In this document: positions 41,730 to 51,146 of the stretch, in pieces
Position numbering within the stretch: the first letter of the stretch is position 1
Layout of the letters: each line of letters begins with the position of its first letter
Assembly (NCBI RefSeq): GCF_051045985.1
Contig: NZ_CP157350.1
Location: 1 to 64,000 of the forward strand
DNA length: 64,000 bases
Direction of reading: 5' to 3'
DNA from: Scardovia wiggsiae
Lineage (GTDB): Bacteria; Actinomycetota; Actinomycetes; Actinomycetales; Bifidobacteriaceae
Notes under the pieces: model-generated
Told to the model about the DNA's origin: nothing
Databases searched by the model: none
The model's input: only the letters and a program-made list of their open reading frames with translations
Position numbers and translations under genes: made by a program

Positions 41730-42710
41730 TTAATTTTTAGATTGCGGCGGATAAGACGGCGGGTATGATGCGGGGCCATTAGCCGGTTCGTTGTGCGCAG
41801 GGAAACGCTGGACCTGACGGGACTGCTCCGATTGCTGCGGCTGATGTTGAGGATACCTGTGTACCTCTACTTGGGCAGAGCTTCCCGGATGCGCAGAGGT
41901 CTGCGGCCGGGGGCGGTTCGCCATTTGTGCCTGTGTCTGTGCCTGCACCTGATGTTTTGGCTGCGGCGTATGTACGGCATGGGAAGCCTGCTGTGTTTGT
42001 GCGCCCACGGGCTGGCTGCGTTTATATGCACGCTGTTCAAGCCGTGCATACACAAGCCCGACTATCCCTACCCATGCAATACCAACAGCCCAGCCGGCGA
42101 GCACATCGGTAAACCAGTGGTGCGCCAGATACAGACGGCCGATGCCGATAAGCAGGGGCATGAGGGTACATAGGATAGTTATAACGGTTTTTTTAGCCAT
42201 AGAAATAGCAGAATACAGGGCAATCACTGCAAGCGTCCCGTAGAAAACAGTTGAATTAAGCGAATGCCCGGAAGGGAAGGAGTAGGGGTCCTCTACCTGC
42301 CCAATGCGGTACTGGAGATCAGGCCGCCCACGGTGTACAAAAATCTTGACGGCCCATGTGAAAGCAGCAGAAGTTGCTACGGCCCCCGCAAGGACGTATG
42401 CCTGGGTGCGGTGTTTGGTAAACCACAAAGCCACAGCAGCCACAGCAACCAGGGCAATAGTGACCTTAATCGAACCCACAGCAGTAAAAGCCTGTGCGAC
42501 TTTCACCAGGGCGTTGAACCGGAAAGCTACCATCGTTGCTAAAACAGTACTATCAATCCCCTGGGACGCATGTGTAAAAATAAGTATGGTGTCAATTACC
42601 GCAACCAGCCCTCCGGCTGCAAGAAAGAAAAGGGGGAGGGCCGTGCGCACAGGGTGCACCGATGAAGGGTATTTCGCCCGCGTTGCAGTGTAGTGGATTC
42701 GTTCTGTCAT
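41730..42710 (-). CDS. PAP2 family phosphatase, membrane-bound
   Basis: Six hydrophobic helices and the three PAP2 motifs: KIFVHRGRPDLQ (KxxxxxxRP), PSGHSLNST and the GIGRLYLAHHWFTDVLAG catalytic His/Asp motif. These enzymes remove phosphate from phosphatidic acid, isoprenoid diphosphates or similar lipids at the outer membrane face. The last 100 residues form a Gln/Pro/His-rich tail predicted to be cytoplasmic. Length 326. The stop at 41730 is only five bases from the convergent LacI stop. Substrate is not identifiable. The start at 42710 (ATG) follows a weak ribosome site; neighbouring dcd lies upstream on the same strand. Confidence 0.9.
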   Translation of the reverse strand: MTERIHYTATRAKYPSSVHPVRTALPLFFLAAGGLVAVIDTILIFTHASQGIDSTVLATMVAFRFNALVKVAQAFTAVGSIKVTIALVAVAAVALWFTKHRTQAYVLAGAVATSAAFTWAVKIFVHRGRPDLQYRIGQVEDPYSFPSGHSLNSTVFYGTLAVIALYSAISMAKKTVITILCTLMPLLIGIGRLYLAHHWFTDVLAGWAVGIAWVGIVGLVYARLEQRAYKRSQPVGAQTQQASHAVHTPQPKHQVQAQTQAQMANRPRPQTSAHPGSSAQVEVHRYPQHQPQQSEQSRQVQRFPAHNEPANGPASYPPSYPPQSKN

Positions 42711-42737
42711 ATTACCTAGTATTGCACGGGCGTGTTA

Positions 42738-43340
42738 CTAGCTGCCGGCCTTCCCGTCCTGCCCGCTGACATCGGCACGGTAGAAATTCTCGTAAGAGCG
42801 CGACGGTGTTGGGCCGCGCTGCCCCTGGTAATGGGACCCATTCTTACCGCTGCCGTAAGGGAATTCAGCTTCTGATGACAGATCGAAGAAGCACATCTGC
42901 CCTATTTTCATCCCCGGCCACAGTTTGACCGGAAGATTGCTGACGTTGGACAGCTCCAAAGTGATATGCCCTTCAAAACCAGGGTCAACGAACCCGGCAG
43001 TCGAATGGGTGAGGATACCCAGGCGTCCTAGTGAGCTTTTCCCTTCCAGGCGTGCGGCAATCGTCGAATCAAGCTTTACGTATTCCCAGGTAGACCCCAG
43101 AATGAACTCCCCGGGATGCAGGATCCACGGTTCGTCAGCTGCGACTTCAAACTGCTGCGTAAGGTCGCCCTGGTTCTCCGCAGGGTCAACATAAGTATAT
43201 TTATAGTTATTGAAAACCCTGAAAAACCGGTCTAAACGGACATCAACAGATGCAGGCTGGACCATGGTGCTGTCCCACGGGTCCAGGCTGATGCGCCCGC
43301 CGGCATAAGCCTTCCTGATATCGCGATCGCTCAGAAGCAT
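42738..43340 (-). CDS. dcd: dCTP deaminase
   Basis: Deaminates dCTP toward dUMP/dUTP for thymidylate synthesis. The start MLLSDRDIRKAY, then SLDPWDSTMVQPASVDVRLD is characteristic. EGKSSLGRLGILTHSTAGFV carries the catalytic Glu and Ser/Arg cluster, followed by DPGFEGHITLELSN and PGMKIGQMCFFDLS. In Actinobacteria this group is often bifunctional (dCTP deaminase/dUTPase). ATG at 43340 is preferred because GAAGGA lies five bases upstream; ATG at 43346 is too close. It is 27 bases upstream of the PAP2 gene on the same strand, so they may be co-transcribed. Length 200. Confidence 0.95.
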   Translation of the reverse strand: MLLSDRDIRKAYAGGRISLDPWDSTMVQPASVDVRLDRFFRVFNNYKYTYVDPAENQGDLTQQFEVAADEPWILHPGEFILGSTWEYVKLDSTIAARLEGKSSLGRLGILTHSTAGFVDPGFEGHITLELSNVSNLPVKLWPGMKIGQMCFFDLSSEAEFPYGSGKNGSHYQGQRGPTPSRSYENFYRADVSGQDGKAGS

Positions 43341-43421
43341 AAACATCCTTCGTTTCTAAAGGTGGTACAAATACCCAGTGTATCTGGTGTACATCCTACA
43401 TATCCAGTGTAACTGTGAAGT

Positions 43422-44228
43422 ATGTCATTTCCATGGAGTATTTGGCATACTCGCTGCTATCGTAAAGGTATGGCAGGCTTTACGGATATTGGCATAGGGC
43501 GGGAATCAGGTGTTGTACAGGGGCATTTTGGGGACCCCGTAAGGGTCAGTGAAGCACTGTTTTCGCGGGGGCGCGGCATGAACAGCCCCCGGCGGCCGCT
43601 TTTTGTGCTTCTGCACGGGTGGGGTTCCAACGAGGAGGATATCGCCGGATTCTTCGGAAGCTACGTATCGCCCTTCAGCGACTATGTTTCACTCCGCGCC
43701 CCGCTGGCCCTGGCCGGCCCGCAGGATGCGGGTGCGGACGGAGGGCCTGGCGCATACACATGGTTCCATGATCCGGTCCCGCACGGGGATGACCTTGACC
43801 GTGACATATATCAGGCTGCACGCGCAGTAGACCGGTGGATAGAGGAGTCAGTCCCGCAGGAACGTGATATTGTCCTGTTCGGTTTTTCGCAGGGCGGCGC
43901 GCTGGCAGTCCATATGCTGCGGATGCGCCCTGAACGGTATAAAGGCGCTGTCTGCCTGTCAGGTTTCCTTGCCCCCGCTGTTGTCCCCGGGGTTGCCCCT
44001 GCAGATGCAAGGCTTGCGCAGATCGCTCCGCCTGTTTTCTATGGCTATGGGCTTCGGGACGATATGATTGCCCGGTTTGAATCTTCAGCACTTGCTGCTT
44101 TCCTCGAGGAGAAGACTTTTCTGAAGCTGTGCGAATACGCCCCTCTGGATCATGCTGTCAGCCTTGACGAATGCAACGATATACGCCAGTGGCTGATGGA
44201 CCTGGGCGCATCAAGCGGTGTTATGTAA
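43422..44228 (+). CDS. Alpha/beta hydrolase, phospholipase/carboxylesterase-like
   Basis: Soluble serine hydrolase. The oxyanion region LFVLLHGWGSNEEDIAGF is followed by the nucleophile elbow VLFGFSQGGALAVHML. Candidate catalytic Asp and His lie in FYGYGLRDDMIARF and APLDHAVSLDE. This order and the GFSQGG motif fit the carboxylesterase/phospholipase family 2 group. The start is uncertain: ATG 43422 and ATG 43470 are both in frame, neither with a well-spaced ribosome site. Extra N-terminal residues (about 60) precede the hydrolase fold. Natural substrate unknown. It is divergent from dcd. Confidence 0.83.
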   Translation: MSFPWSIWHTRCYRKGMAGFTDIGIGRESGVVQGHFGDPVRVSEALFSRGRGMNSPRRPLFVLLHGWGSNEEDIAGFFGSYVSPFSDYVSLRAPLALAGPQDAGADGGPGAYTWFHDPVPHGDDLDRDIYQAARAVDRWIEESVPQERDIVLFGFSQGGALAVHMLRMRPERYKGAVCLSGFLAPAVVPGVAPADARLAQIAPPVFYGYGLRDDMIARFESSALAAFLEEKTFLKLCEYAPLDHAVSLDECNDIRQWLMDLGASSGVM

Positions 44229-44323
44229 TGGTTATGTAATTATGTAACGTCTGTACGGCATAGCTTATGGCGTGTTGGGCGCCATGTTTATTTTTTCACG
44301 TACAGATGGGTACAATAAGAACC

Positions 44324-44845
44324 ATGAGTGTTGGCTTGGTGATTATTCTTTTCTGGGCGCTGGTTGTTATAGCGGCGTTCGGGTTTATCCTGTGGCGGGT
44401 CCAGGGTGATTCCAAGCGTACAGGCATGTTCAGCGGTATCAGTTCAGTCGAGCATGATGACGCTACCGCTGACGATGAGAAGGATACAAGGCCTCAGGCA
44501 AACCGTATGACAGGACACAGGCCTATGTCGTTTTCCCCGCAGCCGGATATCGGTGAACGCGCCCGGCAGGAGCGTGAAGAGGCTTCGACGGAATCTACGA
44601 TGGAATCACCCGTGTATCTGGGGAAAGGCTCGACTGCTGTTGCAGTACGTGCAGTACAGCCCCGTGAAGGCGGCAGGGGGTATAATAGTCCTGATAGGAA
44701 CACAGCGAATGCAGAAGGGCCGGCACTGGACAGTGCCGAACCGGAAGCGGGACCTGTGGAGGCTGCTGATACTAGTAAGGCAGAGAAGACATTGGACGAT
44801 GATGCGGACAGTACGTTTGACCGTATCGTGCGGGCTGATGGTTAA
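44324..44845 (+). CDS. Single-pass membrane protein upstream of ftsY
   Basis: 173 residues starting MSVGLVIILFWALVVIAAFG, one N-terminal membrane helix, then a long acidic, Asp/Glu/Pro/Ser-rich, probably disordered tail. The ATG at 44324 is preferred over one at 44267 because it places the helix right at the N-terminus. It ends 25 bases before ftsY on the same strand. No family is recognised. FtsY is the SRP receptor, so a role near the membrane insertion site is only a guess from position. Confidence 0.7.
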   Translation: MSVGLVIILFWALVVIAAFGFILWRVQGDSKRTGMFSGISSVEHDDATADDEKDTRPQANRMTGHRPMSFSPQPDIGERARQEREEASTESTMESPVYLGKGSTAVAVRAVQPREGGRGYNSPDRNTANAEGPALDSAEPEAGPVEAADTSKAEKTLDDDADSTFDRIVRADG

Positions 44846-44870
44846 AACAGGTTTAACGTAAGGAAGAGTT

Positions 44871-46112
44871 ATGAATTCTTTGGCAGTGATTGGTATATGC
44901 GTTGCTGTGGCCGTAATAGCGGCTGCGGCAGCAGGGATCTTTATTTTTATCAGGTCCCGCAGGAAACATGATGAGGGCACCGGTACAGGCACTGCTGTAA
45001 GTACATCCCCATCAGGGCTTTCTGATACGCCCGGCGATGCCGGTACTGAAAGCGAGCCTGCTGCCGGTCCTGCACCTTCCGAAGCAGGGTTCCCGTCTGC
45101 CGTCGAGGACCATGCGACGGCAGAGACTTCTGTCGGGTCTTCTGCAGGCAGTGAAACTGGCGGCAAACGCGATGAGCCTGAATCCAAACAGTCCCGGCTG
45201 GTCCGCCTGCGTGCCAGGCTTGCTAAAACCAGCAACCCATTTGGCCGGGCACTGTTCACTATCCTGTCGCAGGATACGCTGACCAAATCAGACTGGGATG
45301 ATGTTGAAGATACCCTGATCCTTGCTGATGTCGGTGCCGAGACCAGTGAACAGCTGGTCAATGAGCTCCGCACTGATGCCCGCGTCCAGGGGAAGAAAGA
45401 CCCTGCGGCAGTCCATGAGATGCTCCGCACCAAGCTGCTGGAAATGGTCGATCCCGGCCTTGACCGTTCCCTCGCTGCTGAACGGGACAGCAACTCAGGC
45501 AGGACGTCTGCAATAATTATGGTCGGCGTCAATGGTTCCGGCAAGACGACTACAGCGGGAAAACTGGCTCGGCTGTTCGTGTCTGAAGGGAAATCCGTTG
45601 TCCTGGGAGCGGCTGATACCTTCCGTGCTGCAGCAGCAGACCAGTTGGAAACATGGGGGAGCCGTGTTGACGTTCCTGTTATCCGCAGCAGCCAGGAAGG
45701 CGGCGACCCTGCGTCAGTCGCTTTTGATGCAGCGCAAAAAGCACAGGAAACCGGTTCAGATGTGCTTATTATTGACACTGCAGGCCGCCTGCAGAATAAG
45801 GCCAACCTTATGGATGAGCTTGGGAAGATCCGAAGGGTAACAGAGCGGACTATGCCTGTAGATGAGGTCCTGCTCGTCCTTGATGCTACAACAGGCCAGA
45901 ACGGTATGGAACAGGCGCGGGTGTTTGCCGAGGCGATAGGCATAACCGGTGTTGTGCTCTCCAAGCTTGACGGGTCCGCACGCGGCGGCATAGTGATCTC
46001 CGTCCAGAAAGCTTTAGGCGTTCCCGTTAAGCTTGTCGGGCTGGGTGAAGGGCCGGATGACCTTGCCCCATTCGATCCCGAAGGTTTTGTAGACGGTATC
46101 CTCGGCGATTGA
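44871..46112 (+). CDS. ftsY: Signal recognition particle receptor FtsY
   Basis: Membrane-associated GTPase that receives SRP-ribosome complexes. The N-terminus has a membrane helix (VIGICVAVAVIAAAAAGIFI) and an acidic Gly/Ser/Pro-rich A-domain (to about residue 110). The NG domain follows, with G1 VGVNGSGKTTTAGKLARLF, DTFRAAAADQLETW, G3 DVLIIDTAGRLQNKANLMDE and G4 LSKLDGSARGG. It ends PFDPEGFVDGILGD. Length 413 is typical. AGGAAGAG precedes the ATG at 44871. Together with the preceding small membrane-protein gene it probably forms an operon. Confidence 0.96.
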   Translation: MNSLAVIGICVAVAVIAAAAAGIFIFIRSRRKHDEGTGTGTAVSTSPSGLSDTPGDAGTESEPAAGPAPSEAGFPSAVEDHATAETSVGSSAGSETGGKRDEPESKQSRLVRLRARLAKTSNPFGRALFTILSQDTLTKSDWDDVEDTLILADVGAETSEQLVNELRTDARVQGKKDPAAVHEMLRTKLLEMVDPGLDRSLAAERDSNSGRTSAIIMVGVNGSGKTTTAGKLARLFVSEGKSVVLGAADTFRAAAADQLETWGSRVDVPVIRSSQEGGDPASVAFDAAQKAQETGSDVLIIDTAGRLQNKANLMDELGKIRRVTERTMPVDEVLLVLDATTGQNGMEQARVFAEAIGITGVVLSKLDGSARGGIVISVQKALGVPVKLVGLGEGPDDLAPFDPEGFVDGILGD

Positions 46113-46166
46113 CCGCCTCAGCTCCGGCGGGCTCTGCAAATCCCGGTGCCCGCTCCGATCCCCGGA

Positions 46167-47531
46167 TCACGGGGCCGTAGCTTTGATAATCCATTTGTCG
46201 CTGTATGCCCGCAGGCCGTTGGCAAGGCCGCGGAGCCCCATAAGGGCTATATTGAACACCAGCCATAAAACAGCGATTTTTATATCTGCAGAACTTGCAT
46301 GCAGCAGGGATAAGGCGGTCCCGGCCGCCCATAATACGGCGATATATACTGCAGCGGCTGCAGAACATGCGGCGGCCAGATAAGCAAAATCTCCCGCCCC
46401 GATAAGTATCCCGTCAAGGGCCCACATCCAGCCCTGAAGCGGGAAGAAAACAGCTACAACAAGCATGGAAATGCTGATCAGATGCTGTATCTGCGGATCA
46501 GGGCTGAAAAGCCCCGGCCCCCATATCCCCAGAGCTGCAAAAACCAGCCCGGCAATAACGCCGAGCTCAGCTCCGCACCGCGCAATGAAACGTGTCAGAT
46601 ACCGCACCTGCCCGATATCCTTTGCCCCCAGGGCAGCGCCTACAAGCGCCTGGCCGGCAATCGCCACTGAATCCAGGGCATTCAGGGCAAAATTCCATGC
46701 AGAATTCACTGCCTGGTAGCTTGCAAAAACGTACGTGCCCATTGAAGCGGCAGCAGCCACAGTAGACACCATTGCAATGCGTAAAGCCAGTGTACGGATG
46801 AACAGCGGCAGCCCGTCAGAAGTATTTTGGGCAAGGCCTCCCTTTGACGGCAGAAGGCTGACATGATGGCGGCAGGCATGCCATGCGGCTGCCGCAGCGA
46901 GGGCCGCCCCCATGGCCCACTGGGCAATGCCTGTAGCGATACCTGACCCGAGTATTCCCATATGTGCGCCGTAGATCAGCATAAAATCTAAAACAGTGTT
47001 CAGCACGGCGCCCGCGATTGCTGCCCATAACGTGACCTGTACTTTCTGGAGGCCACGGAATATGCCGTTGGCCGCATAAACGAGAAGCATCCCCGGCGCG
47101 CCCAGTACGACCGCTTTCGTATACAGTACAGCCTGTCCAAGGGCAGCACCGCGCGCACCTATAGCCCAGCACAGGGGTTCCGCCCAGATAAACAGCCCAA
47201 AAGCTAAAACGATGCCGATCCCCAGTGCCAGCCACATCCCGTCTATCCCCGAGCGCAGGCCTTCCATGGTTTTCCCCGCACCGATAAGTTTAGATACATG
47301 GGAAGTCGTGGAGTAGGCGAGGAAATTGCACAGCCCCACCGCAGTAAGGATAATAGTGGACCCTGCAGAAAGCCCTGCAAGCGCACTGACTGATATATGC
47401 CCTACGATCGCCGTGTCAATGAGCACGAAAGCGGGTTCAGCAATAAGCTGCCCGAAAGTAGGTACGGCAAGGCTTATGAGCCTGTTCCGCGTATTTTTCG
47501 TATTAAATCCTGCATTAAATCCTGTGGCCAT
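46167..47531 (-). CDS. MATE family efflux transporter (DinF-like)
   Basis: 454 residues with about twelve membrane helices in two homologous halves. The MATE pattern is clear: the start RLISLAVPTFGQLIAEPAFV, then IDTAIVGHISVSALAGLSAG, and the second half FALNALDSVAIAGQALVGAA. Such transporters export organic cations or drugs in exchange for Na+ or H+. Substrate is unknown. The gene ends 54 bases from ftsY (convergent) and its start at 47531 is divergent from the ThrE-type exporter. It lacks a recognisable regulator. The DinF-like subgroup is common in Actinobacteria. Confidence 0.92.
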   Translation of the reverse strand: MATGFNAGFNTKNTRNRLISLAVPTFGQLIAEPAFVLIDTAIVGHISVSALAGLSAGSTIILTAVGLCNFLAYSTTSHVSKLIGAGKTMEGLRSGIDGMWLALGIGIVLAFGLFIWAEPLCWAIGARGAALGQAVLYTKAVVLGAPGMLLVYAANGIFRGLQKVQVTLWAAIAGAVLNTVLDFMLIYGAHMGILGSGIATGIAQWAMGAALAAAAAWHACRHHVSLLPSKGGLAQNTSDGLPLFIRTLALRIAMVSTVAAAASMGTYVFASYQAVNSAWNFALNALDSVAIAGQALVGAALGAKDIGQVRYLTRFIARCGAELGVIAGLVFAALGIWGPGLFSPDPQIQHLISISMLVVAVFFPLQGWMWALDGILIGAGDFAYLAAACSAAAAVYIAVLWAAGTALSLLHASSADIKIAVLWLVFNIALMGLRGLANGLRAYSDKWIIKATAP

Positions 47532-47637
47532 AACGGTACTATTCTACGCACAGGCAGGTTCCAGAGGGCTGGCTGCTGCCGCAGGCTGTACTGCACCGGC
47601 TGTCGTTACTGTCGTTATTGAGGGCAACAATGAGGGT

Positions 47638-49251
47638 ATGGGCTTAAAAGACTCTATAACAGATTCGGTGAAAGAATACCGCGAAAAATACAGTAAAGAG
47701 AGTATCCGCGAAAGGAGCCTGCTTGATGCCCGGCGGCTGCACAGCCATTCTGTCCCTCTGGCTGTTGATGATGTGGTCTCAGACCTTGACAAGCCACTTG
47801 ACCAGGCGAACCTGGCGGCGAAAGCCAGCGTTATTGTCCGGGCGGGTGCTCTGGAACTTGCCAGCGGCACGGGAAGCTACCGCGTCCGTGAGCTTATGGG
47901 CCGTATAGGGCAGGATCTTGATGTTGATGTGCGTTCCGATGTCAATATTGCTGATATCGAAGTTTCATGTTCAGACAGCAGCGAGAGGATAACAGAAGTT
48001 GTAGATCTGCCTACAGTAGGTGTCAACACCGAGCGGATATGGCTGATGGAGCATTTTACTGACTGGCTTTCGGTGAGCCTCGGGCGGAAGGGTACGTATC
48101 ACAAGGCTGCGGATGCATCGCAGAATTTCATTGCGGGGCTTCCGAATGAAAAGAGCATGGCTGTTGCGCCGGATTCCGATATTATTGGTGGCAGCCGTAG
48201 CCAGGCTGCCAGCGGGGAAGCGGGTACTGCCTGTCCTGCCGGCATGCATGTGGGGGCTGGAAGTGTTACGGTGCGGAAAGTCCATGAAAGGCTGGATGCC
48301 ATTGAATACCGCCATCGGCTGTACAAGCCGGCAATGCAGGTACTGGCCTCTGCGGTTTCCTGTGCATCATTCACATTCCTGCTGGGCGGTGGGATAGTCG
48401 ATATGTTTGCTGCTTTTATCGGCGCCGGCTGCGGCCAGTTCGTCCGCAGCCTCCTCGGCAGACGGCATATGAACCAGTTTTTTGTTACCGCCCTGGCAGT
48501 TGTTGCAGCAGCATCCATCAGTATTGGGTCGCTGCGTTTGTTGGGGTTCGTATATCCGCCTGCGCTTGCGCATGATACAGCGTATATCGGTGCGATCCTG
48601 TTTGTTGTACCCGGGTTTCCGCTGATCACAGGAGGGCTTGATATTGCTAAGCTGGATATTTCTTCAGGGATCCAGCGCGGCGTATATTTCCTTGCCATCA
48701 TTACTTCCGCGACTTTGGCTGCGTGGGCTGTTGCGGATATCGTCCATCTGACCCCCGGAGGGTTCGAGGTGTTATATATGGCTCCTTGGCTGACCGCAGT
48801 CCTGCGGTTTATCACCGCTTTCGGCGGCGTATGGGGGTTCTCGGTACTGTTCAACTCACCGCAGAAAATGGCGTGTATTGCTGCCCTGATCGGTGCAGCC
48901 GCAGACACATTCCGCCTGGAGATCATTGATCTGTGGCATATGCCTATTGAGGCTGCAGCTTTCCTGGGGGCGCTTATCGCCGGGCTGATGGCAAGCGGCT
49001 GGCGCATTGCTGTACGTCACGGGCTTATCCCCGCAGAATATGGTTTCCCGCGTATCACACTGACTGTGCCGTCTATTGTGATCATGGTGCCGGGGCTGTA
49101 TATGTATGAGGCTGTCTACTATCTGGGGCAGTTCAACTCTGCCGCGGCCCTGGACTGGACTTTCCGTGCCCTGCTTGTGGTGGTATGCCTTCCGATAGGC
49201 CTGGCTGCCGCACGCATCCTCACAGACCGCAGCTGGCGCTATGACGTATAA
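47638..49251 (+). CDS. Threonine/serine exporter family protein (ThrE)
   Basis: A two-part exporter. The N-terminal cytoplasmic part includes SVPLAVDDVVSDLDKPLDQ and AKASVIVRAGALELASGTGS. About ten hydrophobic segments follow from about residue 250, including FLLGGGIVDMFAAFIGAGCG and FVVPGFPLITGGLDIAKLDI, the ThrE signature. The second ThrE region is near SIVIMVPGLYMYEAVYYLGQ. The ATG at 47638 (MGLKDSITDSVKEYREKY) is the best start, although the open frame reaches back to 47326. Length 537. Threonine or serine is inferred from the family. A helix-rich, charged insertion at about 190-230 is not typical of the core. Confidence 0.87.
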   Translation: MGLKDSITDSVKEYREKYSKESIRERSLLDARRLHSHSVPLAVDDVVSDLDKPLDQANLAAKASVIVRAGALELASGTGSYRVRELMGRIGQDLDVDVRSDVNIADIEVSCSDSSERITEVVDLPTVGVNTERIWLMEHFTDWLSVSLGRKGTYHKAADASQNFIAGLPNEKSMAVAPDSDIIGGSRSQAASGEAGTACPAGMHVGAGSVTVRKVHERLDAIEYRHRLYKPAMQVLASAVSCASFTFLLGGGIVDMFAAFIGAGCGQFVRSLLGRRHMNQFFVTALAVVAAASISIGSLRLLGFVYPPALAHDTAYIGAILFVVPGFPLITGGLDIAKLDISSGIQRGVYFLAIITSATLAAWAVADIVHLTPGGFEVLYMAPWLTAVLRFITAFGGVWGFSVLFNSPQKMACIAALIGAAADTFRLEIIDLWHMPIEAAAFLGALIAGLMASGWRIAVRHGLIPAEYGFPRITLTVPSIVIMVPGLYMYEAVYYLGQFNSAAALDWTFRALLVVVCLPIGLAAARILTDRSWRYDV

Positions 49252-49350
49252 AAAGGCGCATCAGGTGCTAAGCCTGCATTCTCCCGTATCGGGATTACCG
49301 TTGTGCTACAGCATGGGAATAGTGCCAGATATTGTCAATTAGTATCAGAA

Positions 49351-49752
49351 TTATTTTTCTGAGCCAGGCTTCAGCTTGCCCGGGAAAGGCATTTTGGGGA
49401 ATGGCTTATGCACGGCAGGTTTTTTCGGCGGCTGTGATCCGGCTTTTTTAGCCGCTTCTGCGGCCCATGCTGCATACTCATCAAGATCATCAGAAGTGTT
49501 TTCGGGTGAAGTTCTGTCAGGCGCCGTGCCGCTGTCTGCCATGTTAGGCCTGGTGCTGGCGCCGCCGGCTCCGGTCTCCTGTGCGTCATGGTTAGGCTCT
49601 GCATCACTGATACCGTCATCAGCTGTACCGGCAGCGTCAGATTCGCGGGAAGACAGCTCCCTTTCAAGCTCGTTATAATCCGTATCGGTGGTCATATATT
49701 TGAGTTTCCGAGCCATCTTTGTTTGTTTTGCCTTCTGACGTCCGCGGCCCAT
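49351..49752 (-). CDS. DUF3073 domain protein
   Basis: A small cytoplasmic protein of an actinobacterial family. The conserved part is the N-terminus MGRGRQKAKQTKMARKLKYM, followed by TDTDYNELERELSS. The rest (to residue 133) is Asp/Ala/Pro/Thr-rich and likely disordered, ending in a Pro/Lys-rich stretch. The start at 49752 gives AAAGGAG upstream. Function unknown. It is transcribed away from trpS, and the gap between them (49753-49918) shows no gene or T-box. Confidence 0.88.
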   Translation of the reverse strand: MGRGRQKAKQTKMARKLKYMTTDTDYNELERELSSRESDAAGTADDGISDAEPNHDAQETGAGGASTRPNMADSGTAPDRTSPENTSDDLDEYAAWAAEAAKKAGSQPPKKPAVHKPFPKMPFPGKLKPGSEK

Positions 49753-49918
49753 AAAAACTCCTTTGCCGATTACGGCTATCTCACACAGTGTTTGATCATC
49801 AACAAGTAGGATACCACGAATTATGATTGTCTGCCGAAATTTTTATGATTAAAGCAAGATTTTAACTATTTTTTTACGTTTTTCGGGGTGTTGCGCTCCC
49901 CCGCGAAGGAGTTGACTC

Positions 49919-51043
49919 ATGGCGAACACAGGCAGCATATCACAGGATACCGGCCGTCGGCTGACTGCAGCGGGGAATGAGATCAGTGCAAGTTATGAAG
50001 AAGCAAAGAGGCGTTCAGATAAAACGCTTCAGAAGCTGCATGAAGATCCCGGGAAGTTTACTATGCTTACCGGGGACAGGCCGACCGGCCGTCTGCATCT
50101 GGGGCATTATTTCGGGACGGTCCTTGAGCGCGTGAAAATGCAGGACCTTGGTGTGCATACCAATATTATTATTGCTGATTACCAGGTGATCACTGACAGG
50201 GATACGACAGAGCATATTGAAGATAACGTGCTCAATATAATCATGGATTATCTTGCGGCAGGCATAGACCCTGAAAAAACAATGATTTTCACGCATTCTT
50301 CAGTACCGGCAGAAAATGAGCTGATGCTTCCTTTCCTGTCGCTGGTGACTGAAGCTGAGCTGCACCGCAACCCTACGGTGAAATCTGAGATGGAAGCATC
50401 CGGGCATGCTCTGACTGGGCTGCTGCTGACATATCCTGTGCACCAGGCGTGCGATATTTTATTCTGCAAAGGGAATATAGTCCCAGTGGGCAAGGACCAG
50501 CTGCCCCACATTGAGCTGACCAGGACTATCGCCCGGCGGTTCAACGAACGGTATGCCAAAGGTGATCCGGTATTCCCCGAGCCGGAGGCAGTCCTGTCTG
50601 ATATCTCGGAGATCCCCGGGCTTGACGGGCGCAAGATGAGCAAATCGTACGGGAATGCTATTTCACTTGGGGCTACTGCTGAAGAAACGGCAAAGCTTAT
50701 AAAGAAGCGCCCCACAGATTCTGAGCGGCGCATCACATTCGACCCTGCCGGCAGGCCGCAGGTATCAGCGCTCCTGACAACAGCAGGGCTTGTTACGGGA
50801 AGGGACCCCCGCACTATTGCCGAAGAGATCGGTGACTCAGGTGCAGGCGCGCTGAAAAATTACCTTACTGAATCTGTCAACAGTTTCCTCGCCCCGCACC
50901 GCGAACGCCGTGCTGAGCTCGCACAGGATATGGATTATGTGCGGGATGTCCTGCGTGAGGGGAATAAGCGCGCTAATGCCATAGCTGAAGAAACGCTCCA
51001 GCAGGTGCGCGAAGCCATGGGGATGGTATATTATCGCGGGTAA
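49919..51043 (+). CDS. trpS: Tryptophan-tRNA ligase
   Basis: Class I aminoacyl-tRNA synthetase for tryptophan. The HIGH-like motif is in TGDRPTGRLHLGHYFGTVLE and the KMSKS loop in GLDGRKMSKSYGNAISLG. TrpRS features include TEAELHRNPTVKSEM and TYPVHQACDILF. Length 374 includes an N-terminal extension of about 45 residues relative to the short bacterial form. AAGGAG precedes ATG at 49919. It lies upstream of the TatD gene on the same strand, separated by palindromes GCCTCCGGAGGC (51059-51070) and GCCGGC-ATT-GCCGGC (51072-51086), which may form a weak terminator or a structured spacer. Confidence 0.97.
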   Translation: MANTGSISQDTGRRLTAAGNEISASYEEAKRRSDKTLQKLHEDPGKFTMLTGDRPTGRLHLGHYFGTVLERVKMQDLGVHTNIIIADYQVITDRDTTEHIEDNVLNIIMDYLAAGIDPEKTMIFTHSSVPAENELMLPFLSLVTEAELHRNPTVKSEMEASGHALTGLLLTYPVHQACDILFCKGNIVPVGKDQLPHIELTRTIARRFNERYAKGDPVFPEPEAVLSDISEIPGLDGRKMSKSYGNAISLGATAEETAKLIKKRPTDSERRITFDPAGRPQVSALLTTAGLVTGRDPRTIAEEIGDSGAGALKNYLTESVNSFLAPHRERRAELAQDMDYVRDVLREGNKRANAIAEETLQQVREAMGMVYYRG

Positions 51044-51146
51044 GCCGCCAGGCGGTAGGCCTCCGGAGGCGGCCGGCATTGCCGGCTTGTGCAGATCGTG
51101 GGGCCGTTTATGGAACCGCTTATGAGGCCACGGGAACTATAGGACT

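Noticed and set aside
44606..45991. Long open frame on the minus strand opposite ftsY (461 codons)
   Set aside because: It lies fully antisense to ftsY and its upstream neighbour, is Ser/Arg-rich with no recognisable motif, and has no ribosome site; a by-product of biased codons.
49753..49918. T-box leader before trpS
   Set aside because: No specifier loop, T-box sequence or terminator-antiterminator pair is visible.
51059..51086. Pair of GC palindromes after trpS as a terminator
   Set aside because: Strong pairing but loops are too short or absent and no T-run follows; mentioned only with trpS.
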